Notes: generated from the sequence alone by a model not told the origin. 6,219 nucleotides of DNA from Bacteroidaceae bacterium (GCA_017561285.1 JAFZDG010000054.1:1-6219), one strand, 5' to 3'; positions 1-6,219 are shown, counted from the first letter of the stretch. Numbers and translations: made by a program.

Positions 1-317
1 GCATCAAAGTAAACACTGTTTACACATTCGATGGTCAAGATGTTGTTAAAGAAGGTAAGCAAGTTATATTTAACGTAGCTGCCGGTGTTGATAACATCGA
101 ATTGGACTTCGTTAACGTATATCCCAACCCCGCTACTGCTTATATCAATGTAGAGGGTGCAGTTGAGAAACTTGCTTTGTACGATATGAATGGTCGCCTC
201 GTTGCCGAGACTGCTGCCAACACTATCGATGTAACAGCTCTCGCTGCAGGTAACTACTTGCTCACTATCAGCAACAACGGTAACGTTCGCACTGTGAAAG
301 TTCTCGTTGTTCGCTAA
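1..317 (+). CDS. C-terminal end of a T9SS type A sorting-domain surface/secreted protein (5' truncated)
   Basis: The reading frame (codons from base 3) is open from the window edge to the TAA at 315-317, so this is the last ~104 codons of a longer gene, not a small gene starting at the TTG at 102. The first ~30 residues (IKVNTVYTFDG onward) look like the final strands of an Fn3-like domain. The rest is a T9SS type A sorting domain, with VYPNPA, LYDMNGR, GNYLLTI and a basic VRTVKVLVVR terminus. In known T9SS proteins this domain directs outer-membrane export and is then removed, often with attachment to A-LPS. The downstream large gene ends in the same way: by eye 50 of the last 68 residues are identical, so the two are tandem paralogues. 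Asn codons are strongly AAC-biased (10 of 12), which may mean higher expression. The function of the missing N-terminal part is unknown. Confidence 0.9.
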   Translation, partial: IKVNTVYTFDGQDVVKEGKQVIFNVAAGVDNIELDFVNVYPNPATAYINVEGAVEKLALYDMNGRLVAETAANTIDVTALAAGNYLLTISNNGNVRTVKVLVVR

Positions 318-340
318 TAAGAAACCGAATATTTTATTTG

Positions 341-379
341 GAACGCCACTTGCCATACGGTAGGTGGCGTTCTCTTTTT
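341..379 (+). terminator. Rho-independent terminator of the upstream T9SS cargo gene
   Basis: GAACGCCAC (341-349) pairs perfectly with GTGGCGTTC (364-372). The stem can extend inward through G-U and A-U pairs and two G-C pairs to an ATAC loop (355-358). A T-rich tail, TCTTTTT, follows at once. It lies 24 nt after the stop codon, which separates this transcript from the next gene. Confidence 0.88.
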
Positions 380-442
380 ATAATTTTATCTGTTGCGGTA
401 AATATATACATCTGATATGCCGGTCGTTTAATGTTTTTTATG

Positions 443-450
443 TATCTTTA
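443..450 (+). promoter_or_regulatory. Possible Bacteroidales -7 element for the large surface-protein gene
   Basis: TATCTTTA fits the Bacteroidetes -7 motif TAnnTTTG except for the last base and is identical to the -7 element of the stronger promoter at 3793-3824. It lies 60 nt before the ATG, a plausible leader length. No TTTG is seen at the expected -33 distance (around 419-422 the sequence is GCCG), so the call is weak. The rest of the gap (380-510) is A/T-rich and shows no gene. Confidence 0.35.
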
Positions 451-510
451 TGCCCTCAAGAAACATCCTTACAACTTATCTTAATCTTATAAAAAACAAT
501 TCTTTAGGTA

Positions 511-3500
511 ATGAAAAAAATCTCTACTCTTGTGATGGCTATGATATTAGCTATCAGCGCATTGGCTGATAAGGGTTCTATCATCCTTACCAGCCCTGCC
601 AACTTTCAGGTTTTAGCCGTATCGCCCAATGGTAAATGGGCTTGCGGTATTTCGGGCGATGGTATTACATCTACCGAAAAAGGTGTATTGTGGAATTTGG
701 AAACCAACGAATTTACTTATCTCTCTACATCGGGCAGTTCTACAGCTTATGATGTTGCCGATGATGGTACTGTTGTAGGTTCGGGTGGATATTATAAAGA
801 TGGCCGTTGGCACTCTTTGGGTGGACAAGCTATGTCTATCTCTCGCGATGGTCGTACCATTGTAGGCTATACGATGAAGGGTAACGGATATGCGCCCACT
901 AAATGGGTAGATGGCAAAGTAGCCGTAATTTACCCCTATGATAATGATGTGGCACAATGTTATACCGTATCGGACGATGGTAGCCACGCAGCCGGTTGGG
1001 GTTATACTACTATCGGTTCTTCTACACTCAATCGTACCATAGCCTTGTGGAACGACTCTACTGTCGAGTATCTCAGTCCTCGTGCTTCATTTGCCGAGGC
1101 CGGTCGTCGTTTCTCGCCCGATGGTACAAAACTTGTGTGCGAAACATGGGGCCGTCCTTTTGTTTATAATCTGGAGACGAAAGAGAAATTCAATCTCCCC
1201 TTTGTATGCGAATATACCAATGATGAAATCTGTTCGGCCTATCTCGTATGTTATGTCAATGACGAAGGTACAGTGTTAGGTCAGGAGGAGATGACCAATC
1301 CGATGAACAACTCGAGCGACTTGTATGGATATATATATGATGGCAAGATAGGTCGTGCTCGCAAACTTACCGAATGGTTGAAGGAAGAACATGGAGTGGA
1401 GATAGATGCCAATGAACAAAAGGTGTATCGTGGTGTGGAGATGAGCAACGATGGTACTGTAATATCAATGCTCAGCTATGTGTGCGATAACGGCATTGTC
1501 ACAGGCGATTATGTCTCTATCGTTGTATTGCTCGACCGCGAAGTTGATATATGTCCGCCGGTTACGCTTCAAGCCGAGAAATTGCGCGGTCTCAACAGCG
1601 TGCGTCTTACTTGGAAAGAGCCTGTTATGAATGCGGCAGAGGTGTTGGGTTATAATATCTATCGCGATGGTCAGTTGCTCGTTGATGGTATAGCCGAGAT
1701 GGCATATATTGATGCTGTTCCCGGCGAAGGTCAATATACTTATACTGTTTCGGCTCTATACCCCGGCGAAGGCGAGGAGTTGATCGAGTCGGAACAAGCT
1801 GTTCCTGTAGTAATCGATGTCTATGCCGAGCCTCTCAATCGTGCCGGTAACATAGAGTGGCACGCTGTTAATCTCAACGATATGAAACTGCGTTGGAGCG
1901 AGCCCGAACCCAACTCACCCTCGTTTACTTATTTCGATTATAACGAAGCCGCTACAGGCTTTGGCGGTGGTCTGGTATCGTTCTCTACGGCTATGCGTAT
2001 GCCCCTCGATATTGTTGCCAATTATGCTTCGGAATATGTAATCTCGCGTGTGTCGTTTATGCCTCGCAATCCCGAGGCTAAGTTTACCATTGTTGTGTAT
2101 GTAAATGGTGAAGTACGCGCACAACAGCCCGTAGATAACGCTATGTTGTCGTACAACAATATGAATACAATAAACCTTGATAATCCGGTTTCATTTGCCT
2201 CTACCGACGATGTTATGATTGCCATCGATGTCGATGCTTCGGGATTCTCGGCATCGTCAAACGATGTGATAGGTATGTGCTATGGCAAGGCCACTCCGGG
2301 CTACTCCGACCTTTTGCGTCAAGCTGCCGAGCCGGAGTACTATTCGCTCAACCAATCATCGCTCGAAAGCGGATATGGCGAGTTCTTGGTAAGTTGGGCT
2401 ATATCGGCCGTACTCTCAAAACTCGATGAGAATGGTAAACCCAATATCGACAGCGATGTTGTTGCCGGCTATGAAATCTTGCGCAACGACAACAAGTTGG
2501 CCGAGGTTACTACCACCGACTACTACGATACCGATCTTTCGACCGGCCGTCAAGAGTATAAAATTATCGTACACTATGCCGATGGCAGTGTTTCGGAACC
2601 TACTCAAGCCATTGTAAATTTTGTTCCCAAATATGAGGTGCTTCGTGCTGTAAATGATGTGAAAATATCTGTTTCGGCCGATGGTAACGCTATGGATGCC
2701 GAGTGGAATACACCTATCAACAACGATGCCACTGTCTTGTCGTATGCACGAAGCAATAGCTCGGGTAAGGGTATGTCGAAGTCGGGTGCAACCGACCTCA
2801 TCGAGTACACTGTGGCGCACGATTATCCCTACACCTATTTCGATTGGTACGAAGGTTATAGCATCGTGGCCTTACGTTTCTATCCCACTGCCGAGGCTAT
2901 CTTTGGTCTTGTGCTTGAAGTCGATGGCATTGACCAAGAGATGATTGTACTCAGCGAGATGGATGCCGAAGACGGTTATGTACTTGATAAGTGGAACGAG
3001 GTGCGACTTGCCAATCCTCATAAGATTGCTGCCGGCCAAAATGTGAGAATAAAACTGGTTTGTACCGAAGTAGATCCCTCTACCTATCCCATTACCGTAG
3101 ATACCGGTCGTGGCATTGCAGGTGTATCAGACCTCTATTCGTTCAATTATTCTACATTCAGCTCGGTATATTCCGATGGCGGTTTGTCGGGTAGCTGGAT
3201 GTTGGGTATGGTTGTTGCCAATGACAATACCGAGTTGTTGCCCGTATATGGCTATTATGTAGAGTTGGATGGTGAACAAGCCAATGGCGAGTTGGTTACC
3301 GATACAAAATTCCACAAAGAAGGTCTCGGCTGGAAAGATGCTCAAGTACATCGCATTCGTGTCAATACGGTATTTGACGTAGATGGCGCAGAGTATGAGG
3401 TGAAAGGCGAACAAATGGTATTTAACGTACTTACAGGAGTTGAGCGTATCGATATTGACCGCGTAAACGTATATCCCAATCCGGCTACGGCCTATATCAA

Positions 3501-3669
3501 TGTAGAGGGTATGGTCGATAACCTTGTATTGTATGACATCAATGGTCGTGTGGTAGCTGAGACTACAGCCCGTACACTCGATGTATCGACACTCTCTCCC
3601 GGTAACTATTTGCTCCAAATAAGCAATGCCGAAGAGGTGCGTACCGTAAAAGTACTGATTGTTCGTTAA
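511..3669 (+). CDS. Large multidomain T9SS cargo protein: HAF-like beta-propeller, Fn3-like domains with inserts, type A sorting domain
   Basis: This 1052-residue protein is predicted to be exported through Sec and then T9SS to the cell surface or medium; its ligand or enzymatic role is not recognised. Residues 1-19 form a signal peptide (MKK, hydrophobic core, cleavage after SALA). Residues ~33-345 hold seven repeats of the type S/D-x-D/N-G-x-x-V/A, with the Gly at 41, 86, 114, 157, 205, 253 and 315. Most are followed by a W/Y-x-D/N-G-like strand, resembling HAF extracellular repeats and suggesting a beta-propeller. An Fn3-like domain follows at ~349-437 (VRLTWKEP, GYNIYRDG, YTYTVSALY). Two further Fn3-like domains seem interrupted after their W-x-x-P strand: ~447-469 resumes at ~645-704 (GYEILRND), and ~711-740 resumes at ~909-975 (GYYVELDG). 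The two inserts resemble each other and look like beta-sandwiches. Residues 981-1052 are the sorting domain (VYPNPA, LYDINGR, GNYLLQI, VRTVKVLIVR). Eight of ten cysteines lie before residue 350. The ATG at 511 is supported by the signal peptide; no strong Shine-Dalgarno is present. Adhesion or glycan binding is an inference only. Confidence 0.95.
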   Translation: MKKISTLVMAMILAISALADKGSIILTSPANFQVLAVSPNGKWACGISGDGITSTEKGVLWNLETNEFTYLSTSGSSTAYDVADDGTVVGSGGYYKDGRWHSLGGQAMSISRDGRTIVGYTMKGNGYAPTKWVDGKVAVIYPYDNDVAQCYTVSDDGSHAAGWGYTTIGSSTLNRTIALWNDSTVEYLSPRASFAEAGRRFSPDGTKLVCETWGRPFVYNLETKEKFNLPFVCEYTNDEICSAYLVCYVNDEGTVLGQEEMTNPMNNSSDLYGYIYDGKIGRARKLTEWLKEEHGVEIDANEQKVYRGVEMSNDGTVISMLSYVCDNGIVTGDYVSIVVLLDREVDICPPVTLQAEKLRGLNSVRLTWKEPVMNAAEVLGYNIYRDGQLLVDGIAEMAYIDAVPGEGQYTYTVSALYPGEGEELIESEQAVPVVIDVYAEPLNRAGNIEWHAVNLNDMKLRWSEPEPNSPSFTYFDYNEAATGFGGGLVSFSTAMRMPLDIVANYASEYVISRVSFMPRNPEAKFTIVVYVNGEVRAQQPVDNAMLSYNNMNTINLDNPVSFASTDDVMIAIDVDASGFSASSNDVIGMCYGKATPGYSDLLRQAAEPEYYSLNQSSLESGYGEFLVSWAISAVLSKLDENGKPNIDSDVVAGYEILRNDNKLAEVTTTDYYDTDLSTGRQEYKIIVHYADGSVSEPTQAIVNFVPKYEVLRAVNDVKISVSADGNAMDAEWNTPINNDATVLSYARSNSSGKGMSKSGATDLIEYTVAHDYPYTYFDWYEGYSIVALRFYPTAEAIFGLVLEVDGIDQEMIVLSEMDAEDGYVLDKWNEVRLANPHKIAAGQNVRIKLVCTEVDPSTYPITVDTGRGIAGVSDLYSFNYSTFSSVYSDGGLSGSWMLGMVVANDNTELLPVYGYYVELDGEQANGELVTDTKFHKEGLGWKDAQVHRIRVNTVFDVDGAEYEVKGEQMVFNVLTGVERIDIDRVNVYPNPATAYINVEGMVDNLVLYDINGRVVAETTARTLDVSTLSPGNYLLQISNAEEVRTVKVLIVR

Positions 3670-3691
3670 GGCACTCTTTATCATTCACAAC

Positions 3692-3738
3692 CGAGCCACT
3701 GCAAGCCGTGTTGCGTGTGGTGGCTCGTGTTATTATTT
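3692..3738 (+). terminator. Probable intrinsic terminator of the large surface-protein gene
   Basis: CGAGCCAC (3692-3699) pairs perfectly with GTGGCTCG (3720-3727). An inner helix, GCAA (3701-3704) with TTGC (3711-3714), can form around a GCCGTG loop, leaving a short GTGTG bulge. The T-rich run TGTTATTATTTT follows. It lies 22 nt after the stop codon. The tail is less pure than that of the terminator at 341-379. Confidence 0.72.
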
Positions 3739-3792
3739 TGTGAGTCGAAAGCCGATATTGGTCACTTAATATCGCAACAAATTGTATCACTC

Positions 3793-3824
3793 TTTGTTTT
3801 TTTCGCACGTTTGTCGTATCTTTA
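3793..3824 (+). promoter_or_regulatory. Bacteroidales-type promoter of the DUF2148-aguA-aguB operon
   Basis: TTTG at 3793-3796 (-33 element) is followed 20 nt later by TATCTTTA at 3817-3824 (-7 element; consensus TAnnTTTG). Spacing and motifs fit the primary sigma factor of Bacteroidetes. The predicted transcript would start near 3828-3833 and have a short leader of about 15 nt before the ATG at 3846, leaving little room for a riboswitch. No operator palindrome is evident. Confidence 0.68.
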
Positions 3825-3845
3825 CCCTCACAAAATATAAATACT

Positions 3846-4409
3846 ATGGTACTAAATGAACGTGACATACGCCACGAACTTGTAGTAGAAGCCGGTCGTC
3901 GTATGATGATGGCCGCTCGTACTGCCCCTAAAGCCCGAGGCGTAGATATTATTGAAATAGCATTGGTGAGTGAGCGAGCCGATCTTGAAAAGTTATCGGC
4001 CGTAATGCGTCGCAAAGGCGAGGAGAGTGGTATGCAATTTCTCTTGCGCGATGCCGAGAATATATTGCAAGGCGATGCGGTGTTGCTTATAGGTACTCCC
4101 GTACTCAATCAAGGCCTCAATTGTGCCTATTGTGGCTGCGAAAAGTGTACCGATAAGCCTTTGATGGCTCCTTGTGTCATGAATTCTGTCGATTTGGGTA
4201 TAGCCGTAGGCTCGGCTTGCTCTTTGGCAGCAACCTTGTGTGTTGATACACGCGTGATGTTCTCGGCCGGCTGGTCTTCGTTGTCGCTCGACTGGTTGCC
4301 CGGTTGCACACAAGTTATATCTATCGCTTTGAGTTGTACCTCAAAAAATCCATTCTTCGACCGTCAGCCGCGTGTCGAAGCCAAATCTGAAGAGAATGAA
4401 GCAAAATAA
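3846..4409 (+). CDS. DUF2148 ferredoxin-like domain protein (COG4739 type)
   Basis: This 187-residue cytoplasmic protein has no signal peptide or membrane segment. I recognise it as the DUF2148 / ferredoxin-domain family, whose biochemical role is not established. The N-terminal half carries AARTAPKARGVD (residues 23-34) and a hydrophobic strand, DAVLLIGTP (77-85). The hallmark is NCAYCGCEKC with Cys93, Cys96, Cys98 and Cys101, followed by Cys110, Cys125, Cys132, Cys154 and Cys164; the cluster probably binds iron-sulfur or another metal (inference). The segment VDLGIAVGSACSLAATL (115-131) recalls an FMN-site helix of nitroreductases, by eye only. The C-terminal ~20 residues are charged and probably disordered. 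The ATG at 3846 sits ~22 nt after a good promoter, behind an A/T-rich leader ending ATACT, and the N-terminus matches family style. It is the first gene of an apparent operon, and its end overlaps the likely start of aguA. It may serve a redox or metal-related function beside polyamine synthesis, or be a chance operon partner. Confidence 0.85.
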   Translation: MVLNERDIRHELVVEAGRRMMMAARTAPKARGVDIIEIALVSERADLEKLSAVMRRKGEESGMQFLLRDAENILQGDAVLLIGTPVLNQGLNCAYCGCEKCTDKPLMAPCVMNSVDLGIAVGSACSLAATLCVDTRVMFSAGWSSLSLDWLPGCTQVISIALSCTSKNPFFDRQPRVEAKSEENEAK

Positions 4410-5430
4410 GATGATACTCCCATCTGAGTGGGCTGCGCAGAGTGCGATACAACTTACTTGGCCTCATCAAGATACCGATTGGGCATATATGCTCGATGAA
4501 GTAGAAGAGTGCTTTGTTAATATAGCTCGTGAAATTGCAGCACGACAACTCCTTCTGATTGTTACACCCGAGGTCGAAGCGGTGCGTAGCCGCATTGCCA
4601 ACGTGGTGAATATGAGTAATGTGCGTTTTGTTGAGTGTCGCAGCAACGACACTTGGGCGCGTGATCATGGTGGCATAACAGTATATGACGGAGAAGAACC
4701 GGTCGTTTATGACTTTGCCTTCAACGGTTGGGGACTTAAGTTTGCTGCTTGTTACGATAACCTTATAACATCGCAACTTGCCAATCGAGGTGTTTTGCAC
4801 GCCCGTTATCAAAATCGCTTGAACTTTATCATCGAAGGTGGTTCTATAGAGAGTGATGGTTGTGGCACAATGCTCACCACAAGCGAATGCTTGCTCTCGC
4901 CCAACCGCAATGGTGAGTGGAGTAAAAAAGAGATTGAGCAATATCTTTGCGAGGCTTTCGGTCTATCGCAAATCTTGTGGCTTGACTATGGTTATTTGGC
5001 CGGCGATGATACCGATAGTCACATAGATACTTTGGCACGATTGGCTCCCAACGATACGATTCTTTATGTGCGTTGTCAAGATGAGGCCGATGAGCATTAC
5101 GAGGCATTGAATGCGATGGAGCAACAACTACGCACCTTTACAACCCTCGATGGAAAGCCCTATCGCCTTATGCCCCTGCCTATGGCGCAAGCTGCCTATG
5201 ATGAGGAGGGAGAGCGACTCCCGGCAACGTATGCCAACTTCCTTATTATGAACGATGCCGTATTGTATCCCACCTACGGAGTGCCGACACTCGATGATGA
5301 GGCTGCTCGTGTCATTGCCGAGGCGTTCCCCGGTCGTGAGGTGGTTGGGGTAGATTGCCAAGCGTTGATTAAACAACATGGTTCGTTGCACTGTGTTACA
5401 ATGCAATATCCTGCAAATGTGATAGAATAA
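4396..5430 (+). CDS. aguA: Agmatine deiminase (agmatine iminohydrolase)
   Basis: The enzyme hydrolyses agmatine to N-carbamoylputrescine and ammonia in the cytoplasm, the first step of the two-step agmatine-to-putrescine route. It belongs to the peptidyl-arginine/agmatine deiminase (PAD_porph) fold family. From the ATG at 4396 it is 344 residues, about family length. Visible motifs are LPSEWAAQSAIQLTWPHQDTDW at the N-terminus (split: LPSEW, then LTWPHQDTDW), WARDHGG with Asp90, IIEGGS with Glu147, DSHIDT with His209 and Asp211, and GSLHCVT with the nucleophile Cys333; together they form the expected catalytic set. The absence of a signal peptide and the short length argue against an exported peptidyl-arginine deiminase. 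Start choice: the GTG at 4372 would overlap the upstream gene by 38 nt and add residues unlike the family; the ATG at 4396 overlaps by 14 nt and has GAAGAGA just upstream; the ATG at 4411 lies 1 nt after the upstream stop and is also possible. Every option implies translational coupling. aguB follows 15 nt downstream. Confidence 0.95.
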   Translation: MKQNKMILPSEWAAQSAIQLTWPHQDTDWAYMLDEVEECFVNIAREIAARQLLLIVTPEVEAVRSRIANVVNMSNVRFVECRSNDTWARDHGGITVYDGEEPVVYDFAFNGWGLKFAACYDNLITSQLANRGVLHARYQNRLNFIIEGGSIESDGCGTMLTTSECLLSPNRNGEWSKKEIEQYLCEAFGLSQILWLDYGYLAGDDTDSHIDTLARLAPNDTILYVRCQDEADEHYEALNAMEQQLRTFTTLDGKPYRLMPLPMAQAAYDEEGERLPATYANFLIMNDAVLYPTYGVPTLDDEAARVIAEAFPGREVVGVDCQALIKQHGSLHCVTMQYPANVIE

Positions 5431-5445
5431 AAAAATATTGATACT

Positions 5446-6219
5446 ATGAGCAAAATATTGAAAGTAGGCATTGTACAGCAAAGTAACACTGCCGATATAG
5501 AACAAAATAAAGCATCGTTACGCGCCGGTATAGAGCGTTGTGCCGAGCAAGGCGCACAGCTTGTTGTGTTGCAAGAGTTGCACAATTCGCTCTATTTTTG
5601 CCAAACCGAAAATACCGATCTGTTTGACCTTGCCGAGCCTATTCCCGGCCCCTCTACCCAATATTACAGCGAGATAGCTCGCGCTTGTGGTGTAGTGTTG
5701 GTAACATCGCTTTTCGAGCGTCGCGCTCCCGGTCTCTATCACAATACTGCTGTCGTATTCGATAGCGATGGCTCTATGGCCGGTAAATATCGCAAAATGC
5801 ACATACCCGACGATCCGGCATACTATGAGAAGTTCTACTTTACCCCCGGCGACTTGGGCTTTGAGCCTATCCATACCTCTTTGGGTAAGTTGGGTGTATT
5901 GGTTTGTTGGGATCAATGGTATCCCGAGGCTGCCCGCCTGATGGCGTTGCGAGGTGCCGAGCTGCTCATTTATCCCACCGCAATAGGATGGGAGAGTAGC
6001 GATACCGATGCCGAGAAGGCACGTCAGCAAGGCGCATGGGAGACTGTACAACGTGGGCATGCAGTTGCCAACGGCCTGCCCGTTATAACAGTCAATCGTG
6101 TAGGTCACGAACCCGATCCCTCGGGACAAACACGTGGCATACAATTCTGGGGACATAGTTTTGTGGCCGGACCTCAAGGCGAATTGATTTTCTTGGCTCC
6201 CGATGATGCTCCCTGTACC
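5446..6219 (+). CDS. aguB: N-carbamoylputrescine amidase (3' truncated by window end)
   Basis: The frame is open from the ATG at 5446 to the last base, giving 258 residues; the family is usually about 290-300, so roughly 35-40 residues are missing. The enzyme hydrolyses N-carbamoylputrescine to putrescine, CO2 and ammonia, completing the route begun by AguA. It is a nitrilase-superfamily (carbon-nitrogen hydrolase) protein, and all three catalytic residues are visible: Glu44 in VVLQELH, Lys117 in YRKMHIPDD, and the nucleophile Cys154 in VLVCWDQWYPEAAR. Further typical AguB segments are ELLIYPTAIGW (172-182) and QFWGHSFVAGPQGE (233-246). It is cytoplasmic, with no signal peptide. It starts 15 nt after the aguA stop behind an A/T-rich spacer with no Shine-Dalgarno, so co-transcription from the promoter at 3793-3824 is likely. 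Pairing with aguA makes the substrate call firm against other nitrilase-family amidases. Confidence 0.95.
   Translation, partial: MSKILKVGIVQQSNTADIEQNKASLRAGIERCAEQGAQLVVLQELHNSLYFCQTENTDLFDLAEPIPGPSTQYYSEIARACGVVLVTSLFERRAPGLYHNTAVVFDSDGSMAGKYRKMHIPDDPAYYEKFYFTPGDLGFEPIHTSLGKLGVLVCWDQWYPEAARLMALRGAELLIYPTAIGWESSDTDAEKARQQGAWETVQRGHAVANGLPVITVNRVGHEPDPSGQTRGIQFWGHSFVAGPQGELIFLAPDDAPCT

Noticed and set aside
102..317. A stand-alone 71-residue gene starting at TTG 102
   Set aside because: The frame is open to the window edge and the upstream codons encode Fn3-like strands matching the paralogue, so this is the tail of a longer gene.
318..510. Possible small gene, regulatory RNA or riboswitch between the two T9SS genes
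   Set aside because: Apart from the terminator hairpin and a weak -7 motif the stretch is A/T-rich with no credible open frame or recognisable structured RNA.
3127..3684. 185-residue open frame on the minus strand
   Set aside because: It lies antisense to the well-supported C-terminus of the large T9SS protein, has no recognisable domain, and looks like a mirror of the coding pattern.
3670..3845. Possible mobile-element scar or att site between the surface gene and the operon
   Set aside because: The only inverted repeat is explained as a terminator; no target-site duplication, transposase remnant or tRNA end is visible.
3563..4108. 181-residue open frame on the minus strand crossing the intergenic region
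   Set aside because: It would run antisense through a terminator and promoter of the + strand genes, and its product is composed of antisense-type sequence.
4321..4941. 206-residue open frame on the minus strand
   Set aside because: It spans the junction of the DUF2148 gene and aguA in antisense and has no recognisable motif or sensible gene context.
4396..5430. Peptidyl-arginine deiminase of the Porphyromonas virulence type
   Set aside because: The protein lacks a signal peptide and sorting domain, has agmatine deiminase length, and is followed by aguB, so agmatine deiminase fits better.
5518..6177. 219-residue open frame on the minus strand
   Set aside because: It is antisense to aguB, where the full catalytic triad is visible on the + strand. 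No family features are seen in the minus-strand product.

Overview
The window looks like chromosomal DNA from a Bacteroidales-type member of the Bacteroidota. Three things point there: two consecutive proteins end in type IX secretion (T9SS) type A C-terminal sorting domains; one intergenic region carries a Bacteroides-style promoter (TTTG, then TATCTTTA 20 nt later); and starts lie in A/T-rich leaders without a clear Shine-Dalgarno. Genus cannot be told from this sequence. All five supported genes are on the + strand.

Region 1 (1-3669) is a cell-surface/secreted protein cluster. It opens with the last ~104 codons of a T9SS cargo protein and a strong intrinsic terminator. A complete 1052-residue paralogous T9SS cargo follows: a Sec signal peptide, an apparent seven-repeat HAF-like beta-propeller, one intact fibronectin type III (Fn3)-like domain, two Fn3-like domains that each seem to be split by a ~165-residue beta-sandwich-like insert, and a sorting domain nearly matching that of the upstream gene. 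Its ligand or role is unknown.

Region 2 (3670-3845) is intergenic. It holds the terminator of the large gene and the best promoter in the window.

Region 3 (3846-6219) is a compact apparent operon: a DUF2148 ferredoxin-like cysteine-cluster protein, agmatine deiminase (aguA, overlapping it by about 14 nt or separated by 1 nt, depending on the start) and N-carbamoylputrescine amidase (aguB, 15 nt downstream, cut by the window end). AguA and AguB convert agmatine to N-carbamoylputrescine and then to putrescine. The least explained element is the DUF2148 protein, which shares their promoter and is probably translationally coupled to aguA.

No tRNA, rRNA, CRISPR array, insertion sequence, attachment site or phage gene was recognised. 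I see no wholly new system. The points most worth following are the DUF2148-aguA-aguB coupling and the nested-domain architecture of the large surface protein.
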